From an uncultured Prevotellaceae bacterium (GTDB lineage: Bacteria; Bacteroidota; Bacteroidia; Bacteroidales; Bacteroidaceae): a DNA stretch of 64,000 nt. The notes under the pieces are model-generated. The model was not told the origin of the DNA, ran no database searches, and saw only the letters and a list, made by a program, of their open reading frames with translations. This document shows, one piece after another, positions 17,560 through 26,348 of this stretch. The translations under genes and the position numbers were made by a program. Location of the stretch: NCBI GenBank assembly GCA_900314755.1, contig OMWH01000012.1, positions 1 through 64,000 of the forward strand. Direction: 5' to 3'. Numbering within the stretch: position 1 is the first letter of the stretch; the number at the start of each line of letters is the position of its first letter.

Positions 17560-18879
17560 ATGAAAGTAATGAAGTTTGGCGGAACATCGGTGGGATCACC
17601 GGACCGCATGAAGGAAGTAACAAAGCTTGTCACCAAGTCGGGCGAGCCTGTTTTCGTGGTATTGTCAGCGATGTCTGGCACTACCAATTCCCTGGTGGAG
17701 ATCTCTGACTATCTCTACAAGAAAAACCCAGATGGTGCCAATGAGGTTATCAACACGTTAGAACGTCAGTACATGAAGCATATCGAGGAACTGTACTCCA
17801 CTGAGGAGATGAAGACAGTGACCCGTGACTTCATCGTCACAGAGATGAACTATCTGCGCTCGTTTACCAAGGAGCTCTTCACCTCGTTCGAGGAGAAGAA
17901 CATCGTGGCACAGGGTGAGATGATGTCTACCAATATGGTGGTCAACTACATGAAGGAACAGGGCATCAAGGCAGTATTGCTCAACGCCCTCGATTTCATG
18001 CGTACCGACAAGAACTCTGAGCCAGACCCCGTCTATATCCGTGAGAAGCTCTCCGCCATCATGGAGAAGAACGAGGGACAGCAGGTATATATCACCCAGG
18101 GCTTCATCTGCCGTAACGCCTATGGTGAGGTGGACAACCTGCAGCGTGGTGGCAGCGACTATACCGCCTCTTTGATCGGTGCCGCACTGAATGCTGAGGA
18201 GATTCAGATATGGACAGACATCGACGGCATGCATAACAATGACCCTCGTGTGGTTGACAAGACCGCCCCTGTCCATCAGTTGCATTTCGAGGAGGCTGCT
18301 GAGCTTGCCTATTTCGGTGCCAAGATCCTTCACCCCACCTGTGTACAGCCTGCTAAATACGCAGGAATCCCCGTCCGTCTGCTGAACACCATGGATCCCG
18401 ATGCTGAGGGTACAACCATCAGCAACCATACCGAGTATGGTAAGATCAAGGCGGTAGCCGCCAAGGACAACATCATCGCCATCAAGATCAAGTCAAGCCG
18501 CATGCTGCTTGCCACTGGTTTCCTCCGTAAGGTCTTTGAGATTTTCGAGAGTTACCAGACACCAATCGATATGGTATGTACCTCAGAGGTGGGTGTCTCC
18601 ATGTCCATCGACAACTCCTCACACCTCGGCGAGATTGTTGACGAGTTGAAGAAATACGGTACGGTAACGGTAGACACCAATATGTGTATCATCTGTGTCG
18701 TCGGTGACCTCGACTGGTCGAACATCGGCTTCGAGACCCTCACCCTTGATGCCATGAAGAACATCCCTGTCCGTATGGTCAGCTATGGTGGTTCCAACTA
18801 CAATATCTCCTTCCTGATCCGTGAGGAAGACAAGAAGCGTGCCCTCCAGAGTCTGAGCGACACCTTATTTAATAAATAA
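17560..18879 (+). CDS. lysC: Aspartate kinase (monofunctional)
   Basis: A 439-residue aspartokinase that phosphorylates aspartate at the head of the lysine, threonine and methionine pathways. It begins MKVMKFGGTSVGSPDRM, with the kinase core holding GRGGSDYTA-type RGGSDYTASLIG and DPRVV. Two C-terminal ACT regions (about residues 305-439) make it a candidate for feedback control by end products. It has no homoserine dehydrogenase domain. Direct adjacency to lysA points to the lysine/DAP branch. Confidence 0.95.
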   Translation: MKVMKFGGTSVGSPDRMKEVTKLVTKSGEPVFVVLSAMSGTTNSLVEISDYLYKKNPDGANEVINTLERQYMKHIEELYSTEEMKTVTRDFIVTEMNYLRSFTKELFTSFEEKNIVAQGEMMSTNMVVNYMKEQGIKAVLLNALDFMRTDKNSEPDPVYIREKLSAIMEKNEGQQVYITQGFICRNAYGEVDNLQRGGSDYTASLIGAALNAEEIQIWTDIDGMHNNDPRVVDKTAPVHQLHFEEAAELAYFGAKILHPTCVQPAKYAGIPVRLLNTMDPDAEGTTISNHTEYGKIKAVAAKDNIIAIKIKSSRMLLATGFLRKVFEIFESYQTPIDMVCTSEVGVSMSIDNSSHLGEIVDELKKYGTVTVDTNMCIICVVGDLDWSNIGFETLTLDAMKNIPVRMVSYGGSNYNISFLIREEDKKRALQSLSDTLFNK

Positions 18880-18899
18880 CAAAGCAGCAACACAACACA

Positions 18900-20060
18900 A
18901 TGACAAAAGGACAATTCCCAACAGATCAGTTCCAACAGCTCCGCACACCGTTCTACTATTACGACACGGAGCTGTTGCGAAAGACTTTGCAGACCATCAA
19001 TGACGAGGCAGGCAAGCACGAGGGCTTCGTGGTACATTATGCTGTCAAGGCAAATGCCAACCCTCAGCTGCTGCGCATCATCCGGCAGGCAGGTCTTGGC
19101 GCCGACTGTGTGAGCGGCGGTGAGATAGAGGCTTCCATCAAGGCAGGGTTCCCTGCCTCTAAGATTGTCTTCGCCGGTGTCGGTAAGAGTGACTGGGAGA
19201 TTAACCTCGGTCTCGACAATGACATCTTCTGCTTTAACGTAGAGAGTATTCCCGAACTGGAGGTCATCAACGACCTTGCCACCCAGAAGGGAAAAGTGGC
19301 ACGTGTCGCTTTCCGTCTGAACCCCAATGTGGGAGCGCATACTCATGCCAATATCACAACAGGACTGGCAGAGAACAAGTTCGGCATCGCCATGCGTGAC
19401 ATGATGAGTGTCATTGAGGAGGCTTCCCAGATGGAGCATGTCAAGGTGGTGGGTCTTCATTTCCATATCGGGAGTCAGATTCTTGACATGGGTGATTTCG
19501 AGGCTCTCTGCAACCGTGTCAACGAACTGCAAAGTGAGTTGGAGCGTCATCGCATCATTGTGGAGCATATCAATGTGGGAGGCGGTCTTGGTGTTGACTA
19601 TCAGCATCCGAACCGTGTTCCCATCCCTGACTTCAAAGCTTATTTCGATACCTATGCCAAGAAACTGAGGTTACGCCCGGGACAGACCTTGCATTTCGAG
19701 CTCGGTCGTGCTGTGGTGGCACAGTGTGGCAGTCTGCTCACGCGTACCTTATATATAAAGAAAGGTGCCGTCAAGCAATTCTGCATAGTGGATGCCGGCT
19801 TTACCGACCTCATCCGTCCAGCCCTCTATCAGGCTTACCATAAGATAGAGAACATCACCAGCGAGGAACCCGCACAGACGTATGATGTGGTAGGTCCTAT
19901 CTGTGAGTCGACGGATGTCTTTGCCAAGCAAATCGACCTGAACGGTTGCCGTCGTGGCGACCTTCTGGCGATACGCTCAGCAGGTGCGTACGGTGAGATC
20001 ATGGCATCACAATACAACTGCCGCAGTCTGCCAAAGGGCTATACCAGTGATGAAATCTAA
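18900..20060 (+). CDS. lysA: Diaminopimelate decarboxylase
   Basis: A 386-residue fold III PLP enzyme that decarboxylates meso-DAP to lysine. The PLP lysine is Lys50 in VVHYAVKANAN. HFHIGSQI, VGGGLGVDY and ELGRAVVAQ belong to the phosphate- and PLP-binding barrel. Substrate-binding CESTDVF and the late GAYGEIMASQYN follow. The length is slightly short for LysA (usually about 400-420) but all blocks are present. It follows lysC by 20 bases. Confidence 0.94.
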   Translation: MTKGQFPTDQFQQLRTPFYYYDTELLRKTLQTINDEAGKHEGFVVHYAVKANANPQLLRIIRQAGLGADCVSGGEIEASIKAGFPASKIVFAGVGKSDWEINLGLDNDIFCFNVESIPELEVINDLATQKGKVARVAFRLNPNVGAHTHANITTGLAENKFGIAMRDMMSVIEEASQMEHVKVVGLHFHIGSQILDMGDFEALCNRVNELQSELERHRIIVEHINVGGGLGVDYQHPNRVPIPDFKAYFDTYAKKLRLRPGQTLHFELGRAVVAQCGSLLTRTLYIKKGAVKQFCIVDAGFTDLIRPALYQAYHKIENITSEEPAQTYDVVGPICESTDVFAKQIDLNGCRRGDLLAIRSAGAYGEIMASQYNCRSLPKGYTSDEI

Positions 20061-20069
20061 TAAACCAAG

Positions 20070-20723
20070 ATGTTAAACGATACTACGAAGAATACAAACA
20101 TACAACTGTCGGTCGTGATAGTCGTTCATGACGAGGAGACAGCACTGGCAGAGAATCTTCCTGCCTTCCTGACCTTGTCGTGCGATACGCCCTACGAAGT
20201 CATCGTCGTAAATGATGCCTCTACCGACAACACACCGGATATCCTCAAACAACTGAAAGAGGAATATCCGATACTCCATACCACCTTCCTTCCCAAGTCG
20301 GTGGTCAATCCCAGCCGACAGCAACTCGCCTTGTATATCGGGGCGAAAGCGGCAAAGAGCAACTGGATTGTCATCGCTGACATCCATCGCCCTCCTACGT
20401 CATCAGAATGGATTGACGGTCTGGCAAGAGAGACTGCCTCTGGTATCTCCGAGGTCGTCATGGTATATACCGACCGTAAGAACCCGGAGATTGTGGAGCA
20501 CCGTGCGTTCACCGAGCTGGAGGATGCCATCCCTTTATTACAGAAGACGGAGCGCCGTTCTGGAAAAGGACATCAGGGAAGACTCCTGAAGATAAAGAGG
20601 GGCATCTATGATGCCGTGGCAATACACCGTGACTGTATCTATGAGGCGATACGCCAGTATGACCATCGCATCAAGGGAAGCAAACTGATGGGTTTGCGCA
20701 TGCTGGTATTCTGGAAGAGCTGA
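20070..20723 (+). CDS. Glycosyltransferase family 2-like protein
   Basis: A 217-residue GT-A protein with the GT2 opening SVVIVVHDEETAL and nucleotide-binding VIVVNDASTDNT. The usual DxD metal motif is replaced by IADIHRPP. It is short for a full GT2 enzyme and has no membrane segment, so it is a soluble transferase or a degenerate relative. It sits between lysA and a second glycosyltransferase-like gene with small gaps, suggesting the two act together on an unknown glycan. Confidence 0.72.
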   Translation: MLNDTTKNTNIQLSVVIVVHDEETALAENLPAFLTLSCDTPYEVIVVNDASTDNTPDILKQLKEEYPILHTTFLPKSVVNPSRQQLALYIGAKAAKSNWIVIADIHRPPTSSEWIDGLARETASGISEVVMVYTDRKNPEIVEHRAFTELEDAIPLLQKTERRSGKGHQGRLLKIKRGIYDAVAIHRDCIYEAIRQYDHRIKGSKLMGLRMLVFWKS

Positions 20724-20728
20724 GCACC

Positions 20729-21823
20729 ATGAGGATACTTCATTACATACCCAAGAACGACAGCATGATCACCAGTTATGTGGACATGCTGGTGAACAGT
20801 ATGGGTCTGGGGGCAGAGAATATGATTGTTGATGCGGAGACTGCTGCCAAGGAGAAACTGCAGAGCGCCCACTTCGATATCCTGCATATTCACGGCTGCT
20901 GGCACTATTCCGCTTACCGTGTCCTTAAACTCGCCCTCAAGAAAGGAACCCGCATGGTATTGTCTCCTTACGGACAGTTGGAGCCTTGGATATTGGAGGA
21001 ACACTACTGGAAAGACAAGCTGCCTAAGAAGATGCTCTTCCAGAAAAATATCGTGGAGCGTGCCTATGCCGTCATCATACAAGGCAAGATGGAGGAAGAG
21101 TGCATCAGAAAACTGGGATGGAACGACCGCACGGAGATTATCCGCAACCCTGTCATCACCCACTCCACCACACCGGCGGAGATGGCGCAAAAGACTTACC
21201 TCGTCTATCGGAAGGTACTCGACAGTCACACGATAGAGCTGATGCGTGAGCAGACCCTCCATCTGCTGCGCTGCTTTATCAAGGCGGGTATCACGGGAGA
21301 CAGCCGCTGGGTGACCGACGACTTGTACGACATCAACGACCCCGAGCAATGGCGCTATATCCTGATATATGCCCATTACGAGAATATCAGCAGTATCGTG
21401 CTCCGCGGTGCCCATCTGCTGAACTACCAGATACCAGACACGGATATCCATAAGATTTCCTGCTATCTGCCCAACAACTATGAGATGCCTAAGTCGATAC
21501 AGGATGCCATCGGGATGCAGTACCCTTCGGAGAATGACCGGTTGATGGCTACTTTCCGGCAGGTACGCAAACTCATTCTGCACCATCAGTTCACCATCAG
21601 TCATCTGTGCGAGATAGACCAGGAACTGCGGGAGCATGATGCGGAGGAAGACCATCTTGCAGAGACGCTGAAAGACGCGAAACTATATAAGACGGCATGC
21701 AGGGTCATGCAACTGCTGGCAGACAATACCGGCTTTGACGAGGGCTTCATGCCCTTCCCTCCCCTGGACGACCGCATAACGACGAAAATAGACAAACAAA
21801 TATATAATCACCTGAAGATATGA
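20729..21823 (+). CDS. Glycosyltransferase-4-like N-terminal domain fused to an unrecognised helical domain
   Basis: A 364-residue protein of mixed character. The first ~145 residues look like the acceptor half of a GT-B (GT4) enzyme: HYIPKNDSMITSYVDMLVNS, DILHIHGCWHYSAY and VLSPYGQLEPW, ending at IIRNPVIT where the donor-binding half would normally begin. Instead, residues 150-364 are helix-rich and charged and show no GT4 donor site (no EGFG-like motif). It is 5 bases after the GT2-like gene and overlaps fbp by four bases. Its role is unknown; it may be an acceptor-binding partner of the GT2-like protein. Confidence 0.65.
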   Translation: MRILHYIPKNDSMITSYVDMLVNSMGLGAENMIVDAETAAKEKLQSAHFDILHIHGCWHYSAYRVLKLALKKGTRMVLSPYGQLEPWILEEHYWKDKLPKKMLFQKNIVERAYAVIIQGKMEEECIRKLGWNDRTEIIRNPVITHSTTPAEMAQKTYLVYRKVLDSHTIELMREQTLHLLRCFIKAGITGDSRWVTDDLYDINDPEQWRYILIYAHYENISSIVLRGAHLLNYQIPDTDIHKISCYLPNNYEMPKSIQDAIGMQYPSENDRLMATFRQVRKLILHHQFTISHLCEIDQELREHDAEEDHLAETLKDAKLYKTACRVMQLLADNTGFDEGFMPFPPLDDRITTKIDKQIYNHLKI

Positions 21824-23799
21824 GTCAGACTACTAACCTGAACCGTGACATGCACTATCTGCAGTTGCTCTCCAACTCGTTTCCGACGATAGCTGCCGCA
21901 TCGACAGAGATTATCAACCTGGAGGCAATTCTCAATCTGCCGAAGGGTACGGAGCATTTCCTTGCGGACCTGCACGGTGAGAGCGAGGCTTTCCTCCATG
22001 TACTGAAGAACGCCTCTGGTAATATCAAACGCAAGGTGACTGAGCTCTTTGCGGGAGACATCCGTGACAAGGAGCGGAAGGAATTATGTACCTTGATATA
22101 CTATCCCGAACAGAAAATAGAACTCATCAAGGCTGCCGAGCCGGATATAGAGGACTGGTATCACATCACCATCCACCGCCTCGTCGCCGTATGCCGTGAT
22201 GTCAGCAGCAAATACTCCCGTTCTAAGGTGCGTAAGTCGCTGCCTGAGGATTTCGGATATATCATCGAGGAACTGCTGCATGAGCGGACGGACGACAACA
22301 ACAAGGCGGCATATGTCAACGTGATCGTCGACACCATCATCTCTACAGGACGTGCCGACGACTTCATCATTGCCTTGTGTAATGTCATCCAGCGTCTCGC
22401 CATCGACCAGTTGCATATCCTGGGGGATATCTACGACCGTGGTCCCGGTGCCCATATCATCCTCGACACCATGCGGCAGTATCACTCCTGGGACATCCAG
22501 TGGGGCAACCATGACATCCTGTGGATGGGAGCCTGTGCGGGTAATGACGCCTGCATCTGTAACGTGCTTCGTCTCTCCCTGCGTTATGCTAATCTTGCCA
22601 CGCTGGAGGAGGGCTACGGCATCAACCTGGTACCCCTTGCCACCTTCGCCATGGAAACCTATGGCGATGACCCTTGTGAGGAGTTCATCCCTCGCCTGCT
22701 GAAAGACAACACCCTCGACGAGAAGATGATGCGGTTGACGGCTCAGATGCACAAGGCGATTACCGTCCTGCAATTCAAGACGGAGGCTCAGATCTTCAAG
22801 CGTCGTCCTGAGTGGATGATGGAGGACCGGTGCCTGTTGGATGCCATCGACTATGAGAAGGGTATCTGTCATCTGGACGGCAAGGACTATGAGATGCTGT
22901 CTTGTCAGTTCCCGACAGTTGACCCCAGCGACCCGTGCCGGATGACTCCCGAGGAGGAGCTGCTGATGCAGAAGCTGCATCATAGCTTCCGTGTCTGCGA
23001 GAAGCTCCGCAAACATATCAAGATGCTGCTCTCGCACGGTTGTATGTATAATGTCAGCAACCACAACCTGCTGTTCCACGCCTCCTGTCCGCTGAATGCG
23101 GACGGCAGTCTGAAGGAGGTGGAACTCTACCAAGGAAAAAAATACAGTGGTATGGACCTCATGCACAACATTGGCATGATTATCCGTGCCGCCTTCAATA
23201 CTGACTCCGATGCGGAGCTGCGCCAGTTTGCCAAGGACTATTTCCTGTACCTCTGGTGTGGCAAGGACTCTCCCCTGTTCGACAAGTCGAAGATGGCGAC
23301 CTTTGAGCGGTACTTCCTCAAAGACAAGGAGACCTATAAGGAGGAGAAAGGTTACTATTTCCAGTTGCGTGACTCGGAGGAAATCTGTGACCGCATCCTT
23401 GATGCCTTTGGCGTGAAAGGTCCTAACCGCCATATCATCAACGGACATGTTCCCGTACATGCCTCGAAGGGTGAGAATCCCATCAAGGCGAATGGAAAGT
23501 TGATGGTGATTGACGGTGGTTTCTCGGAGGCATACCACAAAGAAACGGGTATCGCCGGATACACGCTGGTTTACCATAGCCGTGGTTTCCAATTAGTTCA
23601 GCATGAGCCGTTTACAAGTGCGCAAGAAGCTATCGAAAAGGGTACAGACATCAAGTCTACCACCCAACTCGTGGAACTATCCACCCACCGCATGCTGGTG
23701 GCTGACACGGACAAGGGTGACCACCTCCGCTCACAAATTGACGACCTTCGCGAGTTACTCTATGCCTACCGCCATGGCATTCTGAAAGAGAGGAAATGA
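21820..23799 (+). CDS. fbp: Fructose-1,6-bisphosphatase, class III
   Basis: A 659-residue class III FBPase that dephosphorylates fructose-1,6-bisphosphate in gluconeogenesis, as in Bacteroidota and Firmicutes. Metallophosphatase motifs are intact: DLHGES at residues 50-55, GDIYDRGPGAH, WGNHDILWMG and the late NGHVPV plus VIDGGFSEAYH. The length is normal. It overlaps the upstream and downstream genes by four bases each. Confidence 0.95.
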   Translation: MSQTTNLNRDMHYLQLLSNSFPTIAAASTEIINLEAILNLPKGTEHFLADLHGESEAFLHVLKNASGNIKRKVTELFAGDIRDKERKELCTLIYYPEQKIELIKAAEPDIEDWYHITIHRLVAVCRDVSSKYSRSKVRKSLPEDFGYIIEELLHERTDDNNKAAYVNVIVDTIISTGRADDFIIALCNVIQRLAIDQLHILGDIYDRGPGAHIILDTMRQYHSWDIQWGNHDILWMGACAGNDACICNVLRLSLRYANLATLEEGYGINLVPLATFAMETYGDDPCEEFIPRLLKDNTLDEKMMRLTAQMHKAITVLQFKTEAQIFKRRPEWMMEDRCLLDAIDYEKGICHLDGKDYEMLSCQFPTVDPSDPCRMTPEEELLMQKLHHSFRVCEKLRKHIKMLLSHGCMYNVSNHNLLFHASCPLNADGSLKEVELYQGKKYSGMDLMHNIGMIIRAAFNTDSDAELRQFAKDYFLYLWCGKDSPLFDKSKMATFERYFLKDKETYKEEKGYYFQLRDSEEICDRILDAFGVKGPNRHIINGHVPVHASKGENPIKANGKLMVIDGGFSEAYHKETGIAGYTLVYHSRGFQLVQHEPFTSAQEAIEKGTDIKSTTQLVELSTHRMLVADTDKGDHLRSQIDDLRELLYAYRHGILKERK

Positions 23800-24152
23800 A
23801 GCATCATGTCATCATCGCCTTAGGCTCTGCATACCTGCAGGCTGTCCATATCCAATGGGCTGCCGAACGGCTGCGTATTCTCTTGGATGACTGTACGTTC
23901 TCCAAGCGGTTATGGACTCCTGACATCAAAGGGACGGGCAAGTGGTACATGAACCAGTTGGCGTATGCCACCACGACCTTATCAGTAGATGAGCTTCAGA
24001 CAGCATTGAAAGAGATTGAAGCCTCAACAGGCAGAACGAAAGCACGTATCACCATCGACCTCGACCTGATGCAGTATGACCAGCAGCGTTACCATGAGAA
24101 AGACTGGCAGCGCGACTATATTATCCGTTGCCAGTCATCACTTCCTTGCTAA
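23796..24152 (+). CDS. Short HPPK-like (FolK-like) protein
   Basis: A 118-residue protein resembling 6-hydroxymethyl-7,8-dihydropterin pyrophosphokinase. It keeps the first-strand IIALGSAYLQ (HPPK has GSN), the N-Q-L-A block with Asn53 (WYMNQLAYATTTL), LKEIEASTGR, and the metal-binding pair Asp88/Asp90 in ITIDLDLMQYD. It is shorter than usual HPPK (about 150-160) and lacks the C-terminal PHP-motif block. GSN is GSA, and the GPR before the aspartates is missing. It is either a minimal enzyme or a paralogue with another role. It is the last gene of the operon. Confidence 0.6.
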   Translation: MKHHVIIALGSAYLQAVHIQWAAERLRILLDDCTFSKRLWTPDIKGTGKWYMNQLAYATTTLSVDELQTALKEIEASTGRTKARITIDLDLMQYDQQRYHEKDWQRDYIIRCQSSLPC

Positions 24153-24350
24153 ATAAAATTAAACAAACATAAATCGAGAAATATCTGCAAATCTATCAGT
24201 GATAGGGTTTAACGCACTGATAGACAGTTGATTGGATCTCTGGCAGATAGGCTGACAGATTGATAGATTCCAATGGAAACATCCCTTCTCACCCTTGATA
24301 CCCTTGACACTAATAACGACAATCTTTGTAAAGGATGCCTCCCGTCACTG

Positions 24351-24438
24351 TAATTCAAATTGAATTGCAAAGTAAATCAAATTGAATTACTGAGTAAATC
24401 AAATTGAATTGCAAAGTAATTTAAATTGAATTACATTG
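24351..24438. repeat. Four tandem 22-bp AT-rich units with an AATTCAA/TTGAATT palindrome
   Basis: Four head-to-tail 22-base units, typified by TAAATCAAATTGAATTGCAA plus AG. The first unit has the perfect palindrome AATTCAA-a-TTGAATT. The other three keep the TTGAATT half with one or two changes in the left half. A 22-bp period is about two helical turns, so bound proteins would line up on one face. Confidence 0.85.
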
Positions 24439-24504
24439 TAAGCCATGCTGGATTGCAATTAAGCATCATATTGACTTCATCTATGGCGCCTATAGCTTCC
24501 CTTT

Positions 24505-24608
24505 GAAGCCCATACCTTCGACCTACGGAGGCGGCACCTCCGACCCGAGGAACCCGTACCTTCGACCCACGGAGGCGGCACCTCCGACCTAAGGAGCCTA
24601 GGGCTTCG
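24505..24608. repeat. GC-rich intergenic element A, 22-bp units bounded by GAAGCCC/GGGCTTC
   Basis: It starts GAAGCCC (24505) and ends GGGCTTCG (24608), an inverted pair. Inside are units of 22 bases. Units 1 and 3 are nearly identical (TTCGACCCACGGAGGCGGCA plus CC); unit 2 and the tail are degenerate. Each good unit can fold through GGAGG/CCTCC. A related copy occurs at 51931-52018. Confidence 0.8.
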
Positions 24609-24785
24609 CAAGGAGAAGGCGCAACGATGACAAGGGTAAAAACTTTATGTATACGCGAGGAATTCTGATTTTACGACTTGAAATTTTAGCCCTATCAGCA
24701 ACATTTTTGGGTGTGTTGGAGGCGATTGTTCCCTATTATCAGTCCCAGAACGTTTTCCCTATTTGTCGAAAAGCAAGAAATTCTC

Positions 24786-24794
24786 TATATTTGC
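24786..24794 (+). promoter_or_regulatory. -7 promoter box of the BIG2-FISUMP gene pair
   Basis: TATATTTGC preceded 20 bases upstream by TTG (in TTTGTCG), a good -33/-7 spacing. The start near 24800 leaves about a 40-nt leader before the ATG at 24840 and supports that start. Confidence 0.55.
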
Positions 24795-24839
24795 AAATCG
24801 GAACTTCTATTACTAACCATCTACAATATTGTAAGAATT

Positions 24840-26348
24840 ATGAAGAAACGAAGACTTATACTCATGTTAATTTGCTGTCTGGAGACAATGATGTTTCCTT
24901 TCAGCACTCATGCTGAAAGCGGATATGTGGGAGACGAGTTCGGCTTAGATAGACCGTCGGTGTTTGTTGCCTATCCCTACAAAGTTCTTGAAATTCAAAA
25001 TGTGTCATGGGATTATGACTTTAGTTGTTTCTCATGTTACCAGACCTCTGGAGGACTTCACGTAAGAATCACAAAATATTTCGAGACATCAAAAACTATC
25101 ACATGTGAGGTGAGGTATAAATGGGGAACCAGTGATGGCAAAAAATATTGGACGAGCACGGAAAGGAAACTCTATTCCATTTCCTGTAATCAAGTCGATA
25201 TCGACGTGTCAGACATGACGATGAAAGTGGGACAGACACAACGTCTCAACTACTACGCCTCGCCAAAGAGTCCTGACATAACGTTCATTTCCAACAATTC
25301 CAGCGTGGCATCCGTCAACAGCTATGGTGAGGTGACCGCTTATCAAGTAGGAGCGGCAACGATCACTCTAAAGCAGAACATGGGACCGGATGCCACCTGC
25401 ACCGTTAACGTCAAGGAACCTGTTGCACCCACATCGATTTCCCTGCCTTCAACACAGAGTGTGGATGTGTACTCCAGCATCACTCTCCATGCGACATTAC
25501 AACCTACAGACGCAAACCCGACACTCTCTTGGTCTTCCGACAACAACTCAATAGCCAGGGTAGACCAGAATGGATTGGTAACTGGTGTCTCACCGGGCAA
25601 GACCAATATAACAGCCACCACAGACAACGGACTAAGTGCTTCTTGTGAGCTGACTGTCACTGACGTGGACCGCACACCAAAGACTTTTGAAATTGCAGAA
25701 GAATTCTCTAAGAAAACGGTATATGTGGGAGAGTTCTGGAAACTGGACTATACCATAACACCGTCTTATGCAAACTACACATTGAACTGGGCTTCATCCG
25801 ATGAGAGTGTGGCAAAGGTAACTGCCGCCGGTTATGTGCAGGCACTGAAACAAGGAACGGCAAGAATCACAGGTACCATCGATGGTTTCAGTCTGACAGA
25901 CTATTGCGATGTCATCGTAAAAGGAACCCCCAACGTATTCACTATATGGCTCAAAGACGGACAGCAGATGGATATCAAACTGGACAAGAACATCAAGGTA
26001 TCTTACGAAGGCGACAAGTTTATCGTCAAGAGTGAGGAGATGAATGTCGAGTATGAGGCAAGCGATGTGAAGATGTATACGTTAGAGAACGACGGCACAG
26101 TAGAAACGGGGATAGAGACCATCCGTCCCAAAGACAGACAGGGCACCATGAGTTTTGACGGCAATACGATCCGTCTCATGGGTTTTACACCTCATTCTAT
26201 CTTGCGGATATATGCCCTCGGAGGACAGACGGAAGGTGTCTATCGAATTGATGCCGACGGCAATCTCACAATTTGTATCGACGACCTGAATAAAGGCATC
26301 CATATCATCAAAACAGAAAGTATCACTTATAAAATCATAACGAAATGA
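24840..26348 (+). CDS. Secreted BIG2-domain protein with a type IX-like C-terminal tail
   Basis: A 502-residue surface protein. A signal peptide (MKKRRLILMLICCLETMMFP, cleavage near STHA-ES) is followed by a unique ~85-residue region. Then come three bacterial Ig-like BIG2 domains at about 116-191, 198-273 and 283-360, each with the W-S-S-D/N-n-S-V/I-A pattern and a G-x-A/T-x-I-T strand. The end (LRIYALGGQ ... LNKGIHIIK ... YKIITK) resembles Por-type sorting tails. BIG2 domains mediate adhesion or structural display. The start at 24840 is chosen because the promoter lies between it and an upstream in-frame ATG at 24711. Confidence 0.82.
   Translation: MKKRRLILMLICCLETMMFPFSTHAESGYVGDEFGLDRPSVFVAYPYKVLEIQNVSWDYDFSCFSCYQTSGGLHVRITKYFETSKTITCEVRYKWGTSDGKKYWTSTERKLYSISCNQVDIDVSDMTMKVGQTQRLNYYASPKSPDITFISNNSSVASVNSYGEVTAYQVGAATITLKQNMGPDATCTVNVKEPVAPTSISLPSTQSVDVYSSITLHATLQPTDANPTLSWSSDNNSIARVDQNGLVTGVSPGKTNITATTDNGLSASCELTVTDVDRTPKTFEIAEEFSKKTVYVGEFWKLDYTITPSYANYTLNWASSDESVAKVTAAGYVQALKQGTARITGTIDGFSLTDYCDVIVKGTPNVFTIWLKDGQQMDIKLDKNIKVSYEGDKFIVKSEEMNVEYEASDVKMYTLENDGTVETGIETIRPKDRQGTMSFDGNTIRLMGFTPHSILRIYALGGQTEGVYRIDADGNLTICIDDLNKGIHIIKTESITYKIITK

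Larger units (their letters stand above)
24153..24839. other. Repeat-rich intergenic region upstream of the BIG2 gene
   Basis: No gene is supported in these ~690 bases. From left to right: a 13-bp palindrome CTATCAGTGATAG at 24193-24205; two tandem 9-mers ACCCTTGAT/ACCCTTGAC at 24291-24308; four 22-bp AT-rich units at 24351-24438; a GC-rich block of 22-bp units at 24505-24608; and TGACAAGGGT at 24628-24637, an inverted match to the 24291-24308 motifs. The promoter of the BIG2 gene lies at 24786-24794. Together the repeats could be one composite element. Confidence 0.6.

Noticed and set aside
22084-23592. A 502-codon open frame antisense to fbp
   Set aside because: It is the mirror of a strongly conserved coding sequence; its product has no recognisable motif and no promoter.
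24351-24608. CRISPR array
   Set aside because: Units are directly adjacent with no spacers and no cas genes are present; they are tandem repeats.
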